64,000 nucleotides of DNA from positions 22,845,721 to 22,909,720 of the forward strand of contig OW203724.1 of assembly GCA_934045075.1 (NCBI GenBank), given 5' to 3'. The position numbers and the translations under genes were made by a program. This DNA is from Yponomeuta sedellus (taxonomy: Eukaryota > Arthropoda > Insecta > Lepidoptera > Yponomeutidae). Shown piece by piece: positions 13,601 to 21,643 of the stretch. The notes beneath the pieces are model-generated. The model was not told the DNA's origin and did no database searches. It saw nothing but the letters and a program-made list of their open reading frames with translations. Each line of letters opens with the position of its first letter. Position 1 is the first letter of the stretch.

Positions 13601-16600
13601 CTGCAACGTTGACCGTAAATTACTTCTGTAAGTGCTCCGGCGCTGCAGGATGTGCAGCCCTTCGCTCTTGCATAACAACGTTTTACAGCGGGCGATGGCC
13701 AGTGGCGTAGCTACCTAGGGGCTAGGCGGGGCAGTGCCCCGGGGCCCTCAAGCTCAGGGGGCCCTCGAATCCTTACCAGAAATACCGATCGAACTGACCT
13801 TTTGGAAATTTCTCCCATTTTCAAAATAAATATGACACGTTGCAAACCCACTTTAATCATGACAACTCAGTTGAGAGAAATTCAAAAGTTATGCCTAAGG
13901 AATTCCCCTAAATTCTTTCTGTAGGTTGGCAGTGTTGTCAATTTGACGGATAGTGAGAATAAAACGCACACGTTTTATTATCCATCGAAGTGCCTTTTAC
14001 TGTATTTGTATATTTCATAAAACCTAATCGTTTTACATAGCAGCAAAAAATGGGGCCCCATTTTTTAATTTGCCCTAGGGCCCTTGGTTACCTAGCTACG
14101 CCACTGGCGATGGCTGCCCTCCCTCCGCCCTCCGGCTTTTTTATAGTCTCTAGGGAGGTAATCAGAACCATAGCGTGCAAATAGGGTGCACTGAGATACA
14201 GTTTGAAGCTATCAGCAATCTAATCGTTAAACCTAGTGAACATTCGAAAGTACGCACGAAAAAAAAAAACATTAATTTGAATGTGACAATTCCCTTTTTC
14301 ACGCCATAACTTCTAAACGAAACGTGTGCCTATAGGGTTTTTGCAGCATATCGACGTTTCGCACTCTGTCGATTATTGCGATGCCTATCCTAGCATGGCC
14401 CACTTCATATCCCTTTGGGCGACTCGGAAAATATTTCTTAATAAATAACATAACCCTCCTTCTGGCGCAGTCGGGTAATTATGCAAAATTTCAAATATCT
14501 GTAGGTGATTTAGCATTCTAACGGTATGACATTGTAAGTCCGTTTTTCTTCTTCAGGCATCTTCGCGACAATATTCATAATCGAAAGGTTCGGCCGCAAG
14601 AAGACGATGGCGGTGCAGTTTGTCATATTCGCGATATGCATTTGCGTGCTCATCTTTGCTACTGGAAAGTAAGTGTCCACTTTTAAGGGTTCCGTAGTCA
14701 ACAATGCTGTGTGGTGTCCAACCAACCCAAATTCTTCCCGCGGGTGTCGTAAAAGGCGACTAAGGGACATAAACCGGGGGGGTGGGCAGCAGCGCCCCCT
14801 GCAGTACAATTCCACCAAACTGCGATCCCCAACCCGCATGCCCAGCGTGGGGATTATGGGCATTGCCCCCCAATGATGGCACAACCTTGCGCTATGGCGC
14901 TCCTTAGGAGAGGGCTATGTCCAGCAGTGGACTAATTTAGCCTGAAGAAGAAGAAGTCAACAAGAAACCTTCATAGTTTCGCCAAGTCCGGCCGTCTGTC
15001 TGTTAGTCAGCTGTTAGTGCTCAGTCATAGACGATTAGTACTAGAAAGCTATTAAACTGATATTAATCACGGCAACAAAACGGTAGACAAAATTTAAAAA
15101 GTAACTGTTCAGGGCACCAACTAATAAAAAAGAAAATGGCCGTTACAATAATTGTGGGTCTAGGAAAATTGTTTAATATTATTATTGTGCCGGCTGTCAT
15201 GTAATGGCAGTCGTTAAGCCACGTCAGAGGCCCTATGGGCGGCGTGATAACTTCTGAGAGTAAGGCCCGCCACTGTCTTACAATCCTCCACCAACCCGGA
15301 CTTGGTCCTCGTGGTGGAGTACGGCCTAACCTTCCTACGATGCAGGAAGAGACCCGTGTCCCAGCAGTGGGGACATACAGGGGTTGAAAAGGATAAGGAA
15401 GGAACCATGGAATTATATTACAGTTGGCAACTGATGTGATGTATTACATGGTTTGAGAAAAGACAGTCATAGTGAAGGCTTTTCTCCACTACTTGAATTT
15501 TTTTTAATTTGATTTGTTTATTTTAACATTATTCGAATGTTTTCGGGGCTTAATCGCGTAGTAATTTATTGCTATTTTACCTCGACGTTTCGACGACGTT
15601 ACAGTCCTCGTGGTCACGAGAAGACTGATGGCTGGTACCCGTTCGCATCTTCGGCTGATAAGGTTTCAGACTACCCTCAATCAGCCATCACAAAGCACTA
15701 TTAGGGTTGCGACACACTACACTTACAATGTCGGACGATAAGCTATGCGACTTTTTTCGACTCGAACACTTCTTGATGACCGAAATATTCTGACAATGTT
15801 ATCAAGTCGCGAAAGTTTAAAATTTGTTTATTTTAAGTTTTTTTATTTAAAATTTAAATTCCAGCCGGACGTTCCTCACCTGCATTCTATTCTTGGCGCG
15901 TGGCATCATCGCCGGTCTGTTCCAGGCCGCTTACGTTTACACACCAGAGGTATCATGTCACGTATTACACTCGCATACAGTCTTAAGTACATATGAAATA
16001 TTTTCTAAAGTGCAGTTGGGAAAATTTGAGATTCCATGTCAGTGATATTGAATGATATTTAAGTCCTTGAACACTAGGACGAAATTGGTTTTAACTAATC
16101 TCAAAACTTCTCTCCACATATTTTATGGCTCCTCTGTCCATTTATGTAACCGTCCAGTGGAAGTGAGAAAAGCAAATTCTTTGGCTTGATTTAAGGCATT
16201 GGTGAGATCCCACTACCTCACTGCTCACTGTATATAAGTATTTATTTCTAGCTATCTATGTACTTTATATCGTATGTAATTATAATTTCTCACATTCTCG
16301 CACTCTTTTGCTATTTGCCATGAATATATTTTCGATTTAATTATTTATATACATCCTCCCAACTATATTCTTCATGCAATCCACTCCATCCCAAGGTTGT
16401 CTAGAAGAGATCGCTCTTAGCGATAAGACCGCCAATTGTATTACATTAGTTTTAAGAAATCATGGTTGTAATCTTTTTTCTGGTTGTGCAATAAAGTGTT
16501 CTCTATCTTATCTTTTTTGCAGGTCTACCCGACCGCATTGAGATCCACCGCGGTGGGAGCTTGCAGTGGCGTGGCGAGATTGGGTGCTATGGTAACGCCT

Positions 16601-18353
16601 TACGTGGCACAGGTATGCCATTTTGCACATTATGTTGTTGGAATAAGGTTTCTTTTTTGTCTTAGTTTTTAAAGCCCTTAAATCATCGAGTCTCAAATGT
16701 CCCACTCTACAGATCTTCTCTCAGAGAGAGTATGGGCGTACTTGTCACGCGCGCCAACCGCGGATAAGTACAAAGAAAAGTAAAAAAGTATTTATTTAAA
16801 AACCACACAAGATATAACTAATATTGTATTCGCATGGTGCAGAACTACGAGTATAACTAATATTTTATTCACATGGTGCAAAACTACGATTATAACTAAT
16901 ATTGTATTCACATGGTGCAGAACTACGAGTATAACTAATATTTTATTTACATGGTGTAAAACTACGATTATAACTAATATTGTATTCACATGGTGCAGAA
17001 CTACGAGTATAGCTAATATTGTATTCACATAGTGCAGAACTACGATTATAACTAATATTGTATTCACATGGTGCAGAACTACGAGTATAACTAATATTGT
17101 ATTCACATGGTGCAGAACTACGAGTATAACTAATATTGTATTCACATGGTGCAGAACTACGAGTATAACTAATATTGTATTCACATGGTGCAGAACTACG
17201 AGTATAACTAATATTGTATTTACATGGTGCAGAACTACGAGTATAACTAATATTGTATTCACATGGTGCGAAACTACGAGTATAACTAATATTGTATTCA
17301 CATGGTGCAGAACTACGACTATAACTAATATTGTATTCACATGGTGCAGAACTACGAGTATAACTAATATTGTATTCACATGGTGCAGAACTACGAGTAT
17401 AACTAATATTGTATTCACATGGTGCAGAACTACGAGTATAACTAATATTGTATTCACATGGTGCAGAACTACGAGTATAACTAATATTGTATTTACATGG
17501 TGCAGAACTACGAGTATAACTAATATTGTATTCACATGGTGCGAAACTACGAGTATAACTAATATTGTATTCACATGGTGCAGAACTACGACTATAACTA
17601 ATATTGTATTCGCATGGTGCAGAACTACGAGTATCACTAATATTGTATTCACATGGTGCGGAACTACTAGTATAACTAATGGTCAAATAATGATATTACA
17701 ACAAGAAAAATAACAACGAATTCCACGCTAGACTAGAGTCTGTGTTGTGGTAATCCAAAAACGGCAAATGATAGATTTTTAAGTATAAAATTAAATAGGC
17801 GGTGGCGCTCTGAGTAGTTATTATTATAACATACTTAAACTAAAAACAATTTTTCTTTATTCAAACTCTGGGAAATGCTTAGTACAAAATATACAAATAT
17901 ATTTGATATATAGGTCTCGCTTTGTGGGAAACTGGAGAAAAGCTTATTGTTAATCCGCGATAGGCACGCGTAGTGGTTACGCCCATATTCTAATGTGTGA
18001 TATTGCGATTGCAAATGTACGTAACAGTGATTGTTACATGCTCGCACTGAGGATCGAACCTGGGTCTCTTGCTCCATTGTTCTACCACTGGGCTACCAAC
18101 GCCCACTGTTGTTGGTGGCTTCCAAGGGAAAATCATCGATCAACTCTTTTTAGTGCGTATTTTTCTTGAAGTTAGTATTTTTTTATTACAAAAATTATTA
18201 ATTTTCTCTCCGCAGGTGCTACTCAAGAACTCAATCGCGATCGCGACCGGCGTTTACTCCGTCGCGGCGATACTGGCCGCCATGGCGTGCCTCGCGCTTC
18301 CCATCGAGACGAAGGGGAAGGAGATGCGCGAGAATGTAAACGCGGCACATTAG
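1698..18353 (+). CDS. SVOP: Synaptic vesicle 2-related protein (SVOP)-like MFS transporter, 13 exons
   Basis: Predicted 12-helix major facilitator protein of the SV2/SVOP branch; the family sits in vesicle membranes and its substrate is unsettled. Exons read from GT/AG borders with conserved phase: 1698-1818, 3067-3226, 4112-4208, 5519-5643, 6953-7016, 7485-7610, 8075-8146, 10237-10376, 13243-13406, 14557-14668, 15865-15949, 16523-16612, 18216-18353. They total 1494 bp, or 497 aa. Diagnostic motifs are [20 protein letters not shown] in exon 2, the MFS loop [11 protein letters not shown] ending exon 3, [16 protein letters not shown] in exon 5, WLPESARF in exon 7, [10 protein letters not shown] in exon 10 and [12 protein letters not shown] in exon 12. 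The start is the ATG at 1698, because the upstream GTG is not a eukaryotic start. All key blocks of SVOP are present, so it is probably functional. No canonical AATAAA is evident just after the stop. Confidence 0.93.
2354..2503 (-). repeat. Transposon 3' tail with TATCT-type end (family T), reverse
   Basis: The sequence GATAAGATAAGAATATTC, then TTTATTGTACAC, then GGCGGCCTTATTGCTAAAAG and CAGACAACC is the reverse complement of the tails at 5390-5513 and 16391-16516. The shared plan is GGTTGTCTGGAAG, an ATTGCT..AGCAAT hairpin, AAGGCCGCC, AATAAAG and a TTCTTATCTTATC-like tail. That plan fits a LINE or SINE 3' end. Confidence 0.7.
2504..3046 (-). mobile_element. RTE-like LINE 3' fragment
   Basis: The minus strand encodes [39 protein letters not shown] and [11 protein letters not shown]. 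This is the same C-terminal end as the LINE at 37055-39815, and the same 3' untranslated end (GCAAATAAA..GCTATTT) follows. It is truncated upstream and ends about 20 bp before the exon 2 acceptor of the SVOP-like gene. It is a dead fragment. Confidence 0.85.
3541..3722 (+). repeat. Dispersed 180-190 bp element, copy 1 (family C)
   Basis: It begins ACTAGCTGACCCAGCGAACT, passes GTAAGAACCATCC and CTCGAGATTTGCGCTTACCA, and ends TTTTATATTATAGATAAT. Near-identical copies lie at 41389-41575 and 47262-47450 in the same orientation. The shared fixed 5' and 3' ends and terminal ATTATAGATA tail indicate a SINE or the 3' end of an RTE-type LINE. Confidence 0.75.
4313..4507. mobile_element. MITE, copy 1 of a TIR family
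   Basis: The 21-bp terminal inverted repeats AGTCTGTTAGCTTTTAGAAT(A) and its reverse complement, with two mismatches, bound 195 bp. A related copy sits at 26580-26796. Both share an internal TTCTATTACACGAATATAT and ATTCTATCCGATAG. The length suggests a non-autonomous DNA transposon; the superfamily is unclear. Confidence 0.75.
4745..5283 (+). repeat. RTE-type LINE 3' region
   Basis: It opens with CTAGCTGGTGCCCGCGACTT and closes with CATCCATCCATCC, ACTTACAAACTTTCGCGTTT and ATAATATCAGTAGG. That opening and ending are widespread for arthropod RTE-derived repeats. No open reading frame remains. Confidence 0.6.
5390..5513 (+). repeat. Transposon 3' tail (family T) abutting exon 4 acceptor
   Basis: GGTTGTCTGGAAGATATTGC, AATAAGGCCGCCAATTGTA, AATAAAGAATATTC and CTTATCTTATCTT match the family T tail. 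The tail runs directly into TCCAG and exon 4 of the SVOP-like gene at 5519, so the transposon tail supplies most of the polypyrimidine tract. Confidence 0.75.
6256..6345 (-). repeat. Family T tail, reverse orientation
   Basis: AGATAGATAGAGAATAGAG and GATAGAGAACACTTTATTGC followed by ACAACCAGAAAA is the reverse complement of the tail at about 16470-16516. It lies directly beside a SINE-A copy. Confidence 0.55.
6350..6712 (-). mobile_element. SINE-A, near full-length copy (reverse)
   Basis: A dispersed element of about 365 bp. Landmarks in this orientation are TCAACCCTTGTATGTCCCCA, CTGGGGCACGGGTCTCTTCC, CCATACTCCACCACGGGGGC, GGATTGTAAGACAGTGGCGG and GACAGCCGGCACCAACGGCT. The opposite end is CAATCACTTGGTTCGCC. 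Other copies: 11955-12105, 15186-15402, 28691-28890, 42278-42647, 48385-48603, 51253-51500 and 62798-62945. The copy at 48385 has a 10-bp target duplication, which supports retroposition. Confidence 0.8.
7090..7245 (-). mobile_element. tRNA-derived SINE (SINE-B), reverse
   Basis: On the minus strand it reads GGCTCAATTGGTAGAGCGCT (A box) and GCGGGTTCGAATCCCGG (B box), followed by GCCTCTAAATAGGT. Copies lie at 10540-10690, 43560-43665 and 55170-55315. The anticodon loop is not that of a working tRNA and the same flanks recur, so it is a SINE rather than a tRNA gene. Confidence 0.8.
7617..8045. repeat. CT-rich low-complexity tract in SVOP intron 6
   Basis: Over 400 bp are almost pure pyrimidine on the plus strand, made of degenerate CTCT, CTTTCT and TCTCTC runs. 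They lie between exons 6 and 7. The long open frames here on both strands are a product of composition. The tract could influence splicing of the following 72-bp exon. Confidence 0.85.
8918..9115 (+). repeat. LINE 3' coding remnant
   Basis: GATGGACGAAGGCAGTGACA, TGGCGGCCGTGGGAGGGGG, AGACCGTGCTGGTTGGCGTG and CCTATACCCAGCAGTGGG form the usual C-terminal end of an RTE/CR1-type LINE (R..W..R..W...W......QW). It is broken by stops. Confidence 0.6.
9132..9546. mobile_element. MITE with ~50-bp terminal inverted repeats
   Basis: The left end CTAACTCCTCTGATTAACAG (9149 on) is matched by the inverted right end CTGTTAATCAGAGGAGTTAG (about 9509-9528). Similarity extends over about 50 bp on each side, from CCTTTCGGAACACG to AAATTCACAC. 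The interior is AT-rich and non-coding. Size is 415 bp, in SVOP intron 7. Confidence 0.8.
9584..10160 (-). mobile_element. Non-LTR retrotransposon 3' fragment with (TTGA)n tail
   Basis: On the minus strand the sequence encodes a typical LINE C-terminus: [14 protein letters not shown], then FKRKLFDTL and [14 protein letters not shown]. It is followed by AATAAAG and a (TTGA)n tail at 9584-9612. This suits a Jockey/CR1-like element. It is truncated upstream and non-functional. Confidence 0.7.
10540..10690 (-). mobile_element. tRNA-derived SINE (SINE-B), reverse
   Basis: The second SINE-B copy in the SVOP-like gene, just after exon 8. The inverted B box (GGAACTCGAATCCGTGACCT) and A box (CTCCCAACTGAGCTAATGGG) are diverged but clear, and the GAAATTTCGAACCTCTTTAC flank is shared with 7090-7245. 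Confidence 0.75.
11450..11751 (-). mobile_element. tRNA-derived SINE (SINE-D), full-length, reverse
   Basis: On the minus strand it begins with a tRNA-like head: GGGGCTAGCCCAGTGGGTAG, GAGCCCGCAAGCG-like loop and AGGTTCGATTTCC. It ends in a body with CGTGCCCTGCAGTGGGACGT. Related full or partial copies: 12395-12645, 16693-16760, 17880-18110, 54110-54290 and 55890-55985. Confidence 0.75.
11955..12105 (-). repeat. SINE-A fragment
   Basis: GCCATACTCCACCACGGGGG, GATTGGTGGAGGCTTGCAAG and TTCAAGCCGCCCTAAGGCCT match the SINE-A body with more divergence than other copies. A LINE 3' remnant (GAAGAGGCCTATGCCCAACA) precedes it. Confidence 0.7.
12395..12645 (-). mobile_element. tRNA-derived SINE (SINE-D related), reverse
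   Basis: A tRNA-like head lies at about 12570-12640 on the minus strand (GGTAGAACGCCAGCTTC, then ACGGGTTCGAATTGCGG). The body contains GATGTTTTCCTTCACCGTTA, as in the copy at 54110-54290. Confidence 0.65.
12773..12906 (+). repeat. Two-copy tandem repeat, 67-bp unit
   Basis: GACTATTTAAACAG at 12773 recurs at 12840. Each unit contains TGCAATACACCGGAAGCCTT and AAGAGACGT. A LINE 3' fragment (TCTCTGCCTACCCCTCTAAG near 13040) follows, so this may be part of that element. Confidence 0.75.
13085..13165 (-). repeat. Dispersed LINE 3' end near exon 9 acceptor
   Basis: GTTTTATTCAAAGTAGCGCA, GAAACT and TTACAATTCAAACT are shared almost base for base with 39831-39905, which precedes mRpL38 exon 2. The AATAAAAC on the minus strand suggests a retrotransposon polyadenylation end. 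Confidence 0.65.
13700..14106. mobile_element. hAT-type MITE with exact 8-bp target duplication
   Basis: Terminal inverted repeats CAGTGGCGTAGCTA (13700) and TAGCTACGCCACTG (ending 14106) are perfect. They are flanked by the direct duplication GCGATGGC at 13692-13699 and 14107-14114. The CAGTGGCG-type terminus and 8-bp duplication are hallmarks of the hAT superfamily. The 407-bp interior is non-coding, with GGGGCCC-rich subterminal stretches. It lies in SVOP intron 9. Confidence 0.92.
14705..14954 (+). mobile_element. 250-bp SINE with 9-bp target duplication
   Basis: The direct repeat AGTCAACAA at 14696-14704 and 14955-14963 brackets the insert. The insert carries CGGGTGTCGTAAAAGGCGAC near its start. 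It ends with the LINE-like GGCTATGTCCAGCAGTGGAC and a GAAGAAGAA tail. The 3' end is shared with LINE fragments at 27733 and 45931, so it probably used that LINE's machinery. Confidence 0.85.
15186..15402 (+). repeat. SINE-A copy (forward)
   Basis: TGCCGGCTGTCATGTAATGG, AGGCCCTATGGGCGGC, AATCCTCCACCAACCCGGAC and GTGGGGACATACAGGGGTTG are the reverse complement of the copy at 6350-6712. It is truncated at the 5' side. Confidence 0.8.
16391..16516 (+). repeat. Family T tail abutting exon 12 acceptor
   Basis: AAGGTTGTCTAGAAGAGATC, CGATAAGACCGCCAATTGTA, GGTTGTGCAATAAAGTG and CTCTATCTTATC lead straight into TTTTTTGCAG and exon 12 at 16523. It is the same family as the tail before exon 4. Confidence 0.78.
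16811..17680. repeat. 39-bp minisatellite, about 22 copies
   Basis: The unit contains TATAACTAATATTGTATTCA then CATGGTGCAGAACTACGAG and repeats with period 39. Because 39 is three times 13, two minus-strand frames stay open through the array and give false 13-residue repeat proteins. Variant units (GCGAAACTACG, ACGACTATAAC, TATTTACATGG) recur seven units apart. This indicates a 273-bp higher-order duplication. It lies in intron 12 of the SVOP-like gene. Confidence 0.95.
17880..18110 (-). mobile_element. tRNA-derived SINE (SINE-D), reverse
   Basis: The tRNA-like head at about 18045-18105 on the minus strand reads GTAGCCCAGTGGTAGAACAA and CCAGGTTCGATCCTC. The body carries a degenerate GGCACGCGTAGTGGTTACGC. 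It sits about 100 bp before SVOP exon 13. Confidence 0.65.
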
Positions 18354-19097
18354 GCCAACGTCAGACGGTGCGTTTTTCGTTCACTGCTTTAAATAATTTT
18401 GCAACTTTCACTCGAATTGTATATAAGGTGTAAAAATTCATTTGAAACGTGATTTATTGCTTTTTGTTATCTATTGGATGTACAGTAATACATGCAAGTG
18501 TCAAACTTCGTGTGATTATAGTGCATTCTTTATAATTTAACAATAAGTAATGCGTAAAACCGGCAAATGTAATAATAAGCCATAAGCCTCTAAGGGTCCC
18601 GAACTGAATGAAACATGTTCGTGAAATAACTATGACAAATAACGTTTATTAAAAAGTGGTGTCAAGTGGCAGTCCTGGTCTCTGGCTACCGCTGTGGGAT
18701 ACAGGCATGAGATTATTATATGTTTTGTTAAAGAGTTAGTGCGACGCTTGGGGAGCCGTGGTTTGATAATCGCTCCGTAGCATTTCTGATGATGGGGCTT
18801 GCTGTGCAGCGCGGTAACCTGAGATGTCTCAGGGTGGTCTATTTTATTTAATTGACACATTTGATTTAATTATTGACTTACTTGCTATAATTAATATTTG
18901 GTAATGTTATTATTTATGACGACTTACTCACGGTAGGTACTGATACTGCCTCATCTGATAAAAAAGACTTGGGGCAAAAAAGACTTAAAAAAGAGTAGGG
19001 AACCCTCGGTACGCGATTCCGCCTCGCACTTGGTCGATTTTTATTGATTTTCAGTACAATGAAAGACAAATATCGTGATCGTCCGAATGTTTTAAAG

Positions 19098-19330
19098 CTT
19101 CCTTCTTCTCGGTGGCGTAGCGGTTTGGCACGCCGACTGTAAAACCGAAGGTCTCGGGTTCGATCCCCGGCCGGGTTAGGAAACGAACTTTTCTATTTCG
19201 TCTCGAGTCTTGGATTTTATTTATTGTATTAACTCTTTCGTCGAGTTAGCACCTGTAACACAAGTCATTTAGTTGTACTTAGTATAGGGCTAACGAGAGC
19301 TGTGTAATATGTCCATTAATATTTATTTTA
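19098..19330 (+). mobile_element. tRNA-derived SINE
   Basis: The head GGTGGCGTAGCGGTTTGGCA, ACTGTAAAACC and TCTCGGGTTCGATCCCCGG has A- and B-box order and spacing. The tail runs through TCGTCGAGTTAGCACCTGTA and TAGTATAGGGCTAACGAG to an AT-rich end. The cloverleaf is imperfect, so a working tRNA is unlikely. Confidence 0.65.
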
Positions 19331-19399
19331 TTTATTTTTACTATTATTACACCTGCGATTTGCCAGCGATACAAATTTTGAACGGTTCAATTTCGTTTC

Positions 19400-19447
19400 C
19401 ATTTCAATCCCTATTTTCCATTGAAATGGAAAATAGGGATTGAAATG
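19400..19447. repeat. Perfect palindrome, 23-bp arms, 2-base loop
   Basis: CATTTCAATCCCTATTTTCC (19400 on) pairs with GGAAAATAGGGATTGAAATG. The arms are 19400-19422 and 19425-19447 with no mismatch. Confidence 0.95.
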
Positions 19448-20553
19448 AATCATCTAATCTAGCTATTTTAAAAGTCAGAACCGTGAATTGAATTTTTCGC
19501 TGAATAATCGTTCTATTATTATATTTGTTCAATAAATCCTCAACTACAGTTATTGTTTTGTATTTATGTGATAACAGAGGTGAAATGAAATTGCAGTGAA
19601 ATGAAAATGTGTCTTTTTCGACATTGAGGTCCGTGAAAAAAGGCATTTGTTAGTGTGCCTTAAAATGTTAAGAACCGCTGATCTGAACATCCATCAATTT
19701 AGTGAATGTTCATCAGAGTGCATAGTCTGAGTTCGTCTTAACCCGTAAATACTAAATATAGTAAATTAACCGGTAAATACTAAATATTTTATGGTATTCA
19801 CGGTACGGTAGTAAAATAAATATATCTTATATCGTTGAATAAGAGCTTTTGGGGCACTTGCCAGTTCGATTCCTGTTTCGGTCCGATTTTTTTCTTTCCA
19901 TGTGAAGTGCCCTTATTTTTAGCTTTTTAAAATATAGCATTTATTCAAAGCAATCTCTACTCTACGTAAACTGTAATAAGGTGTTGTTTAGTACTTATAA
20001 TCTATTTATAAACGCAACAAATCTTGATATTTACTCGTTTTACTTACCTACTATAAGAATCTCGCTAAAGGTATTTCTTTGCAATAAGTGTTAAAGTCAA
20101 CCTTCTAAAGACTGCTTTTCCTACTGATATTTACCTATTTTAACTTATTTTTAATTATGTGTCTAAAAATAAATTTTTAATTGCTAAAAATACTTTTTTA
20201 ACCGTTATTGGGACCAAAACGTTTTTGTAAGTAGGTACTTTTGACATTTTAATATGTTGACATGTTTCTCAATTTTATTAGATTGTAGTATAGATTATAA
20301 GCGTCCAATTAAACCATTAACTTATTCTAAGCAAAGCTTTCGTCCTTTACCTAGTGAAAGGCTTCATGCCAACTAAATGCTAACGAACATTTTAATGTAA
20401 TGATTATTTTTTGTATGCTAAATCAAGCACTCTATTGCTATACTAGGCGTTTTATCATGTGATTGACTGACTATCAAGTTTCAAACACTGTCAACTGTTG
20501 GTTGTAAATCTTGTATATTACAAAAATGCATTTCTGTTTGTTACTCTTGCTAA

Positions 20554-20868
20554 TGCGGGGTTTACACGACTGACTAAAGTCCTACGATTTCCGCCGTACG
20601 GCGAAAATCTACTGTCTAAATGGCAATTCGGCTAGGCCGCAGGTGACTAGCGCAAAGTATACTAGCCTCCGACCATGAAAATGTTCAGTCGCAGGCGATC
20701 GCTTGTTCATACTGGCTGTGTCTCTTCACGCCGCGCGAGGAGGAGCAAAATGCAAAATGAACTATTCAACTGCGATTTTTATCGACTCGTGTAAATGGGG
20801 CGGCGATTCGGCTGCGACAGGCGACGCAATAGTGACTTGTCGCACGGTGAAGAGCCGTGTAATCCCCG
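20554..20868. mobile_element. MITE with TGCGGGG..CCCCGCA ends
   Basis: TGCGGGGTTTACACG at the left and CGTGTAATCCCCGCA at the right are inverted repeats bounding about 315 bp of GC-richer non-coding DNA that stands out from the AT-rich surroundings. Confidence 0.7.
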
Positions 20869-21490
20869 CATGAACTCGAGAACGGCTAGACCGTTTTGGC
20901 AATTGTATTTGTATGTGGAACTCCAGGGAAAGTTTAAATAGGGAGATCAAAAAGAAATAGTTGATAAAAAGCTCACTAGGTCATCTATTCGATAATAAAT
21001 CAATTAATTAAATAGAGTCCAATATTAACAACTTCCCTGTCCAAATGTAATCCGCTATTTGACACGTATCAAATTTGACGCGATAAATGAATATTTCCTA
21101 TAGTATTTAACGTAAGAAACCGAAATATATTGATTTTACTAAGTATGCAGGATAGCTGAAAAATTTGCAAAGTAAATTTTTTTTTTATTACAGTTGCTCA
21201 AAAAGTGGCATATTGCAGGGACATAACGTCGTCTTGGAACAACAAGGTTCTAAATGTTGAAACAAAAAGTTTACAGGAGAGCTAATTTAAAAAAAGGGTG
21301 GGTAAGAATTACATGTTCTTACCTTCCAAATGTTTGTAGTCATTCTGGGAACTGTATCATTTGTGTCTCTTATGAACTAAATTTAATATGTTATAGGTAG
21401 ACAGTTCGACTTTGAGGAAAAATAAGATTTATTTTTATTGTTGGTTCTATGTGATTGCAGAATGTTATACCTGTTAGTTTAAAAACTAAA

Positions 21491-21513
21491 AGGTTCTATG
21501 TGACATAGAACCT
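21491..21513. repeat. Short palindrome in the transposon left end
   Basis: AGGTTCTATGT, then G, then ACATAGAACCT: 11-bp arms with a one-base centre. It contains two facing GTTCTA motifs and may be a double transposase-binding site. Confidence 0.7.
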
Positions 21514-21643
21514 TGTGACCCTATGTTTTAATATACATAGAACTACTTTGACCTTTTTAATAGGAAAATTTCATTGGGTTTAAGGAGTATTATCATATAT
21601 TTTCATAAAAAATAATTGTAATGAACAACAGTGACCTTATATG

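Larger units (their letters stand above)
18354..21029. other. Intergenic region after the SVOP-like gene
   Basis: No gene is seen. It holds a LINE 3' remnant (18655-18725, TGGTCTCTGGCTACCGC), a tRNA-like SINE, a 48-bp palindrome and a MITE, listed separately. Between them is AT-rich sequence without recognisable content, including a B-box-like GCCAGTTCGATTCCTGTTTC at about 19860. Confidence 0.6.

Noticed and set aside
16811..17680. CRISPR-like array
   Set aside because: Units are contiguous with no unique spacers, in an animal intron. It is a minisatellite.
16792..17686. Two long minus-strand open frames with 13-residue repeats
   Set aside because: They exist only because the 39-bp minisatellite unit is divisible by three. 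There is no start context, no domain, and they lie in an intron.
19110..19180. tRNA gene
   Set aside because: A and B boxes are visible, but stems do not close properly and a SINE-like tail follows.
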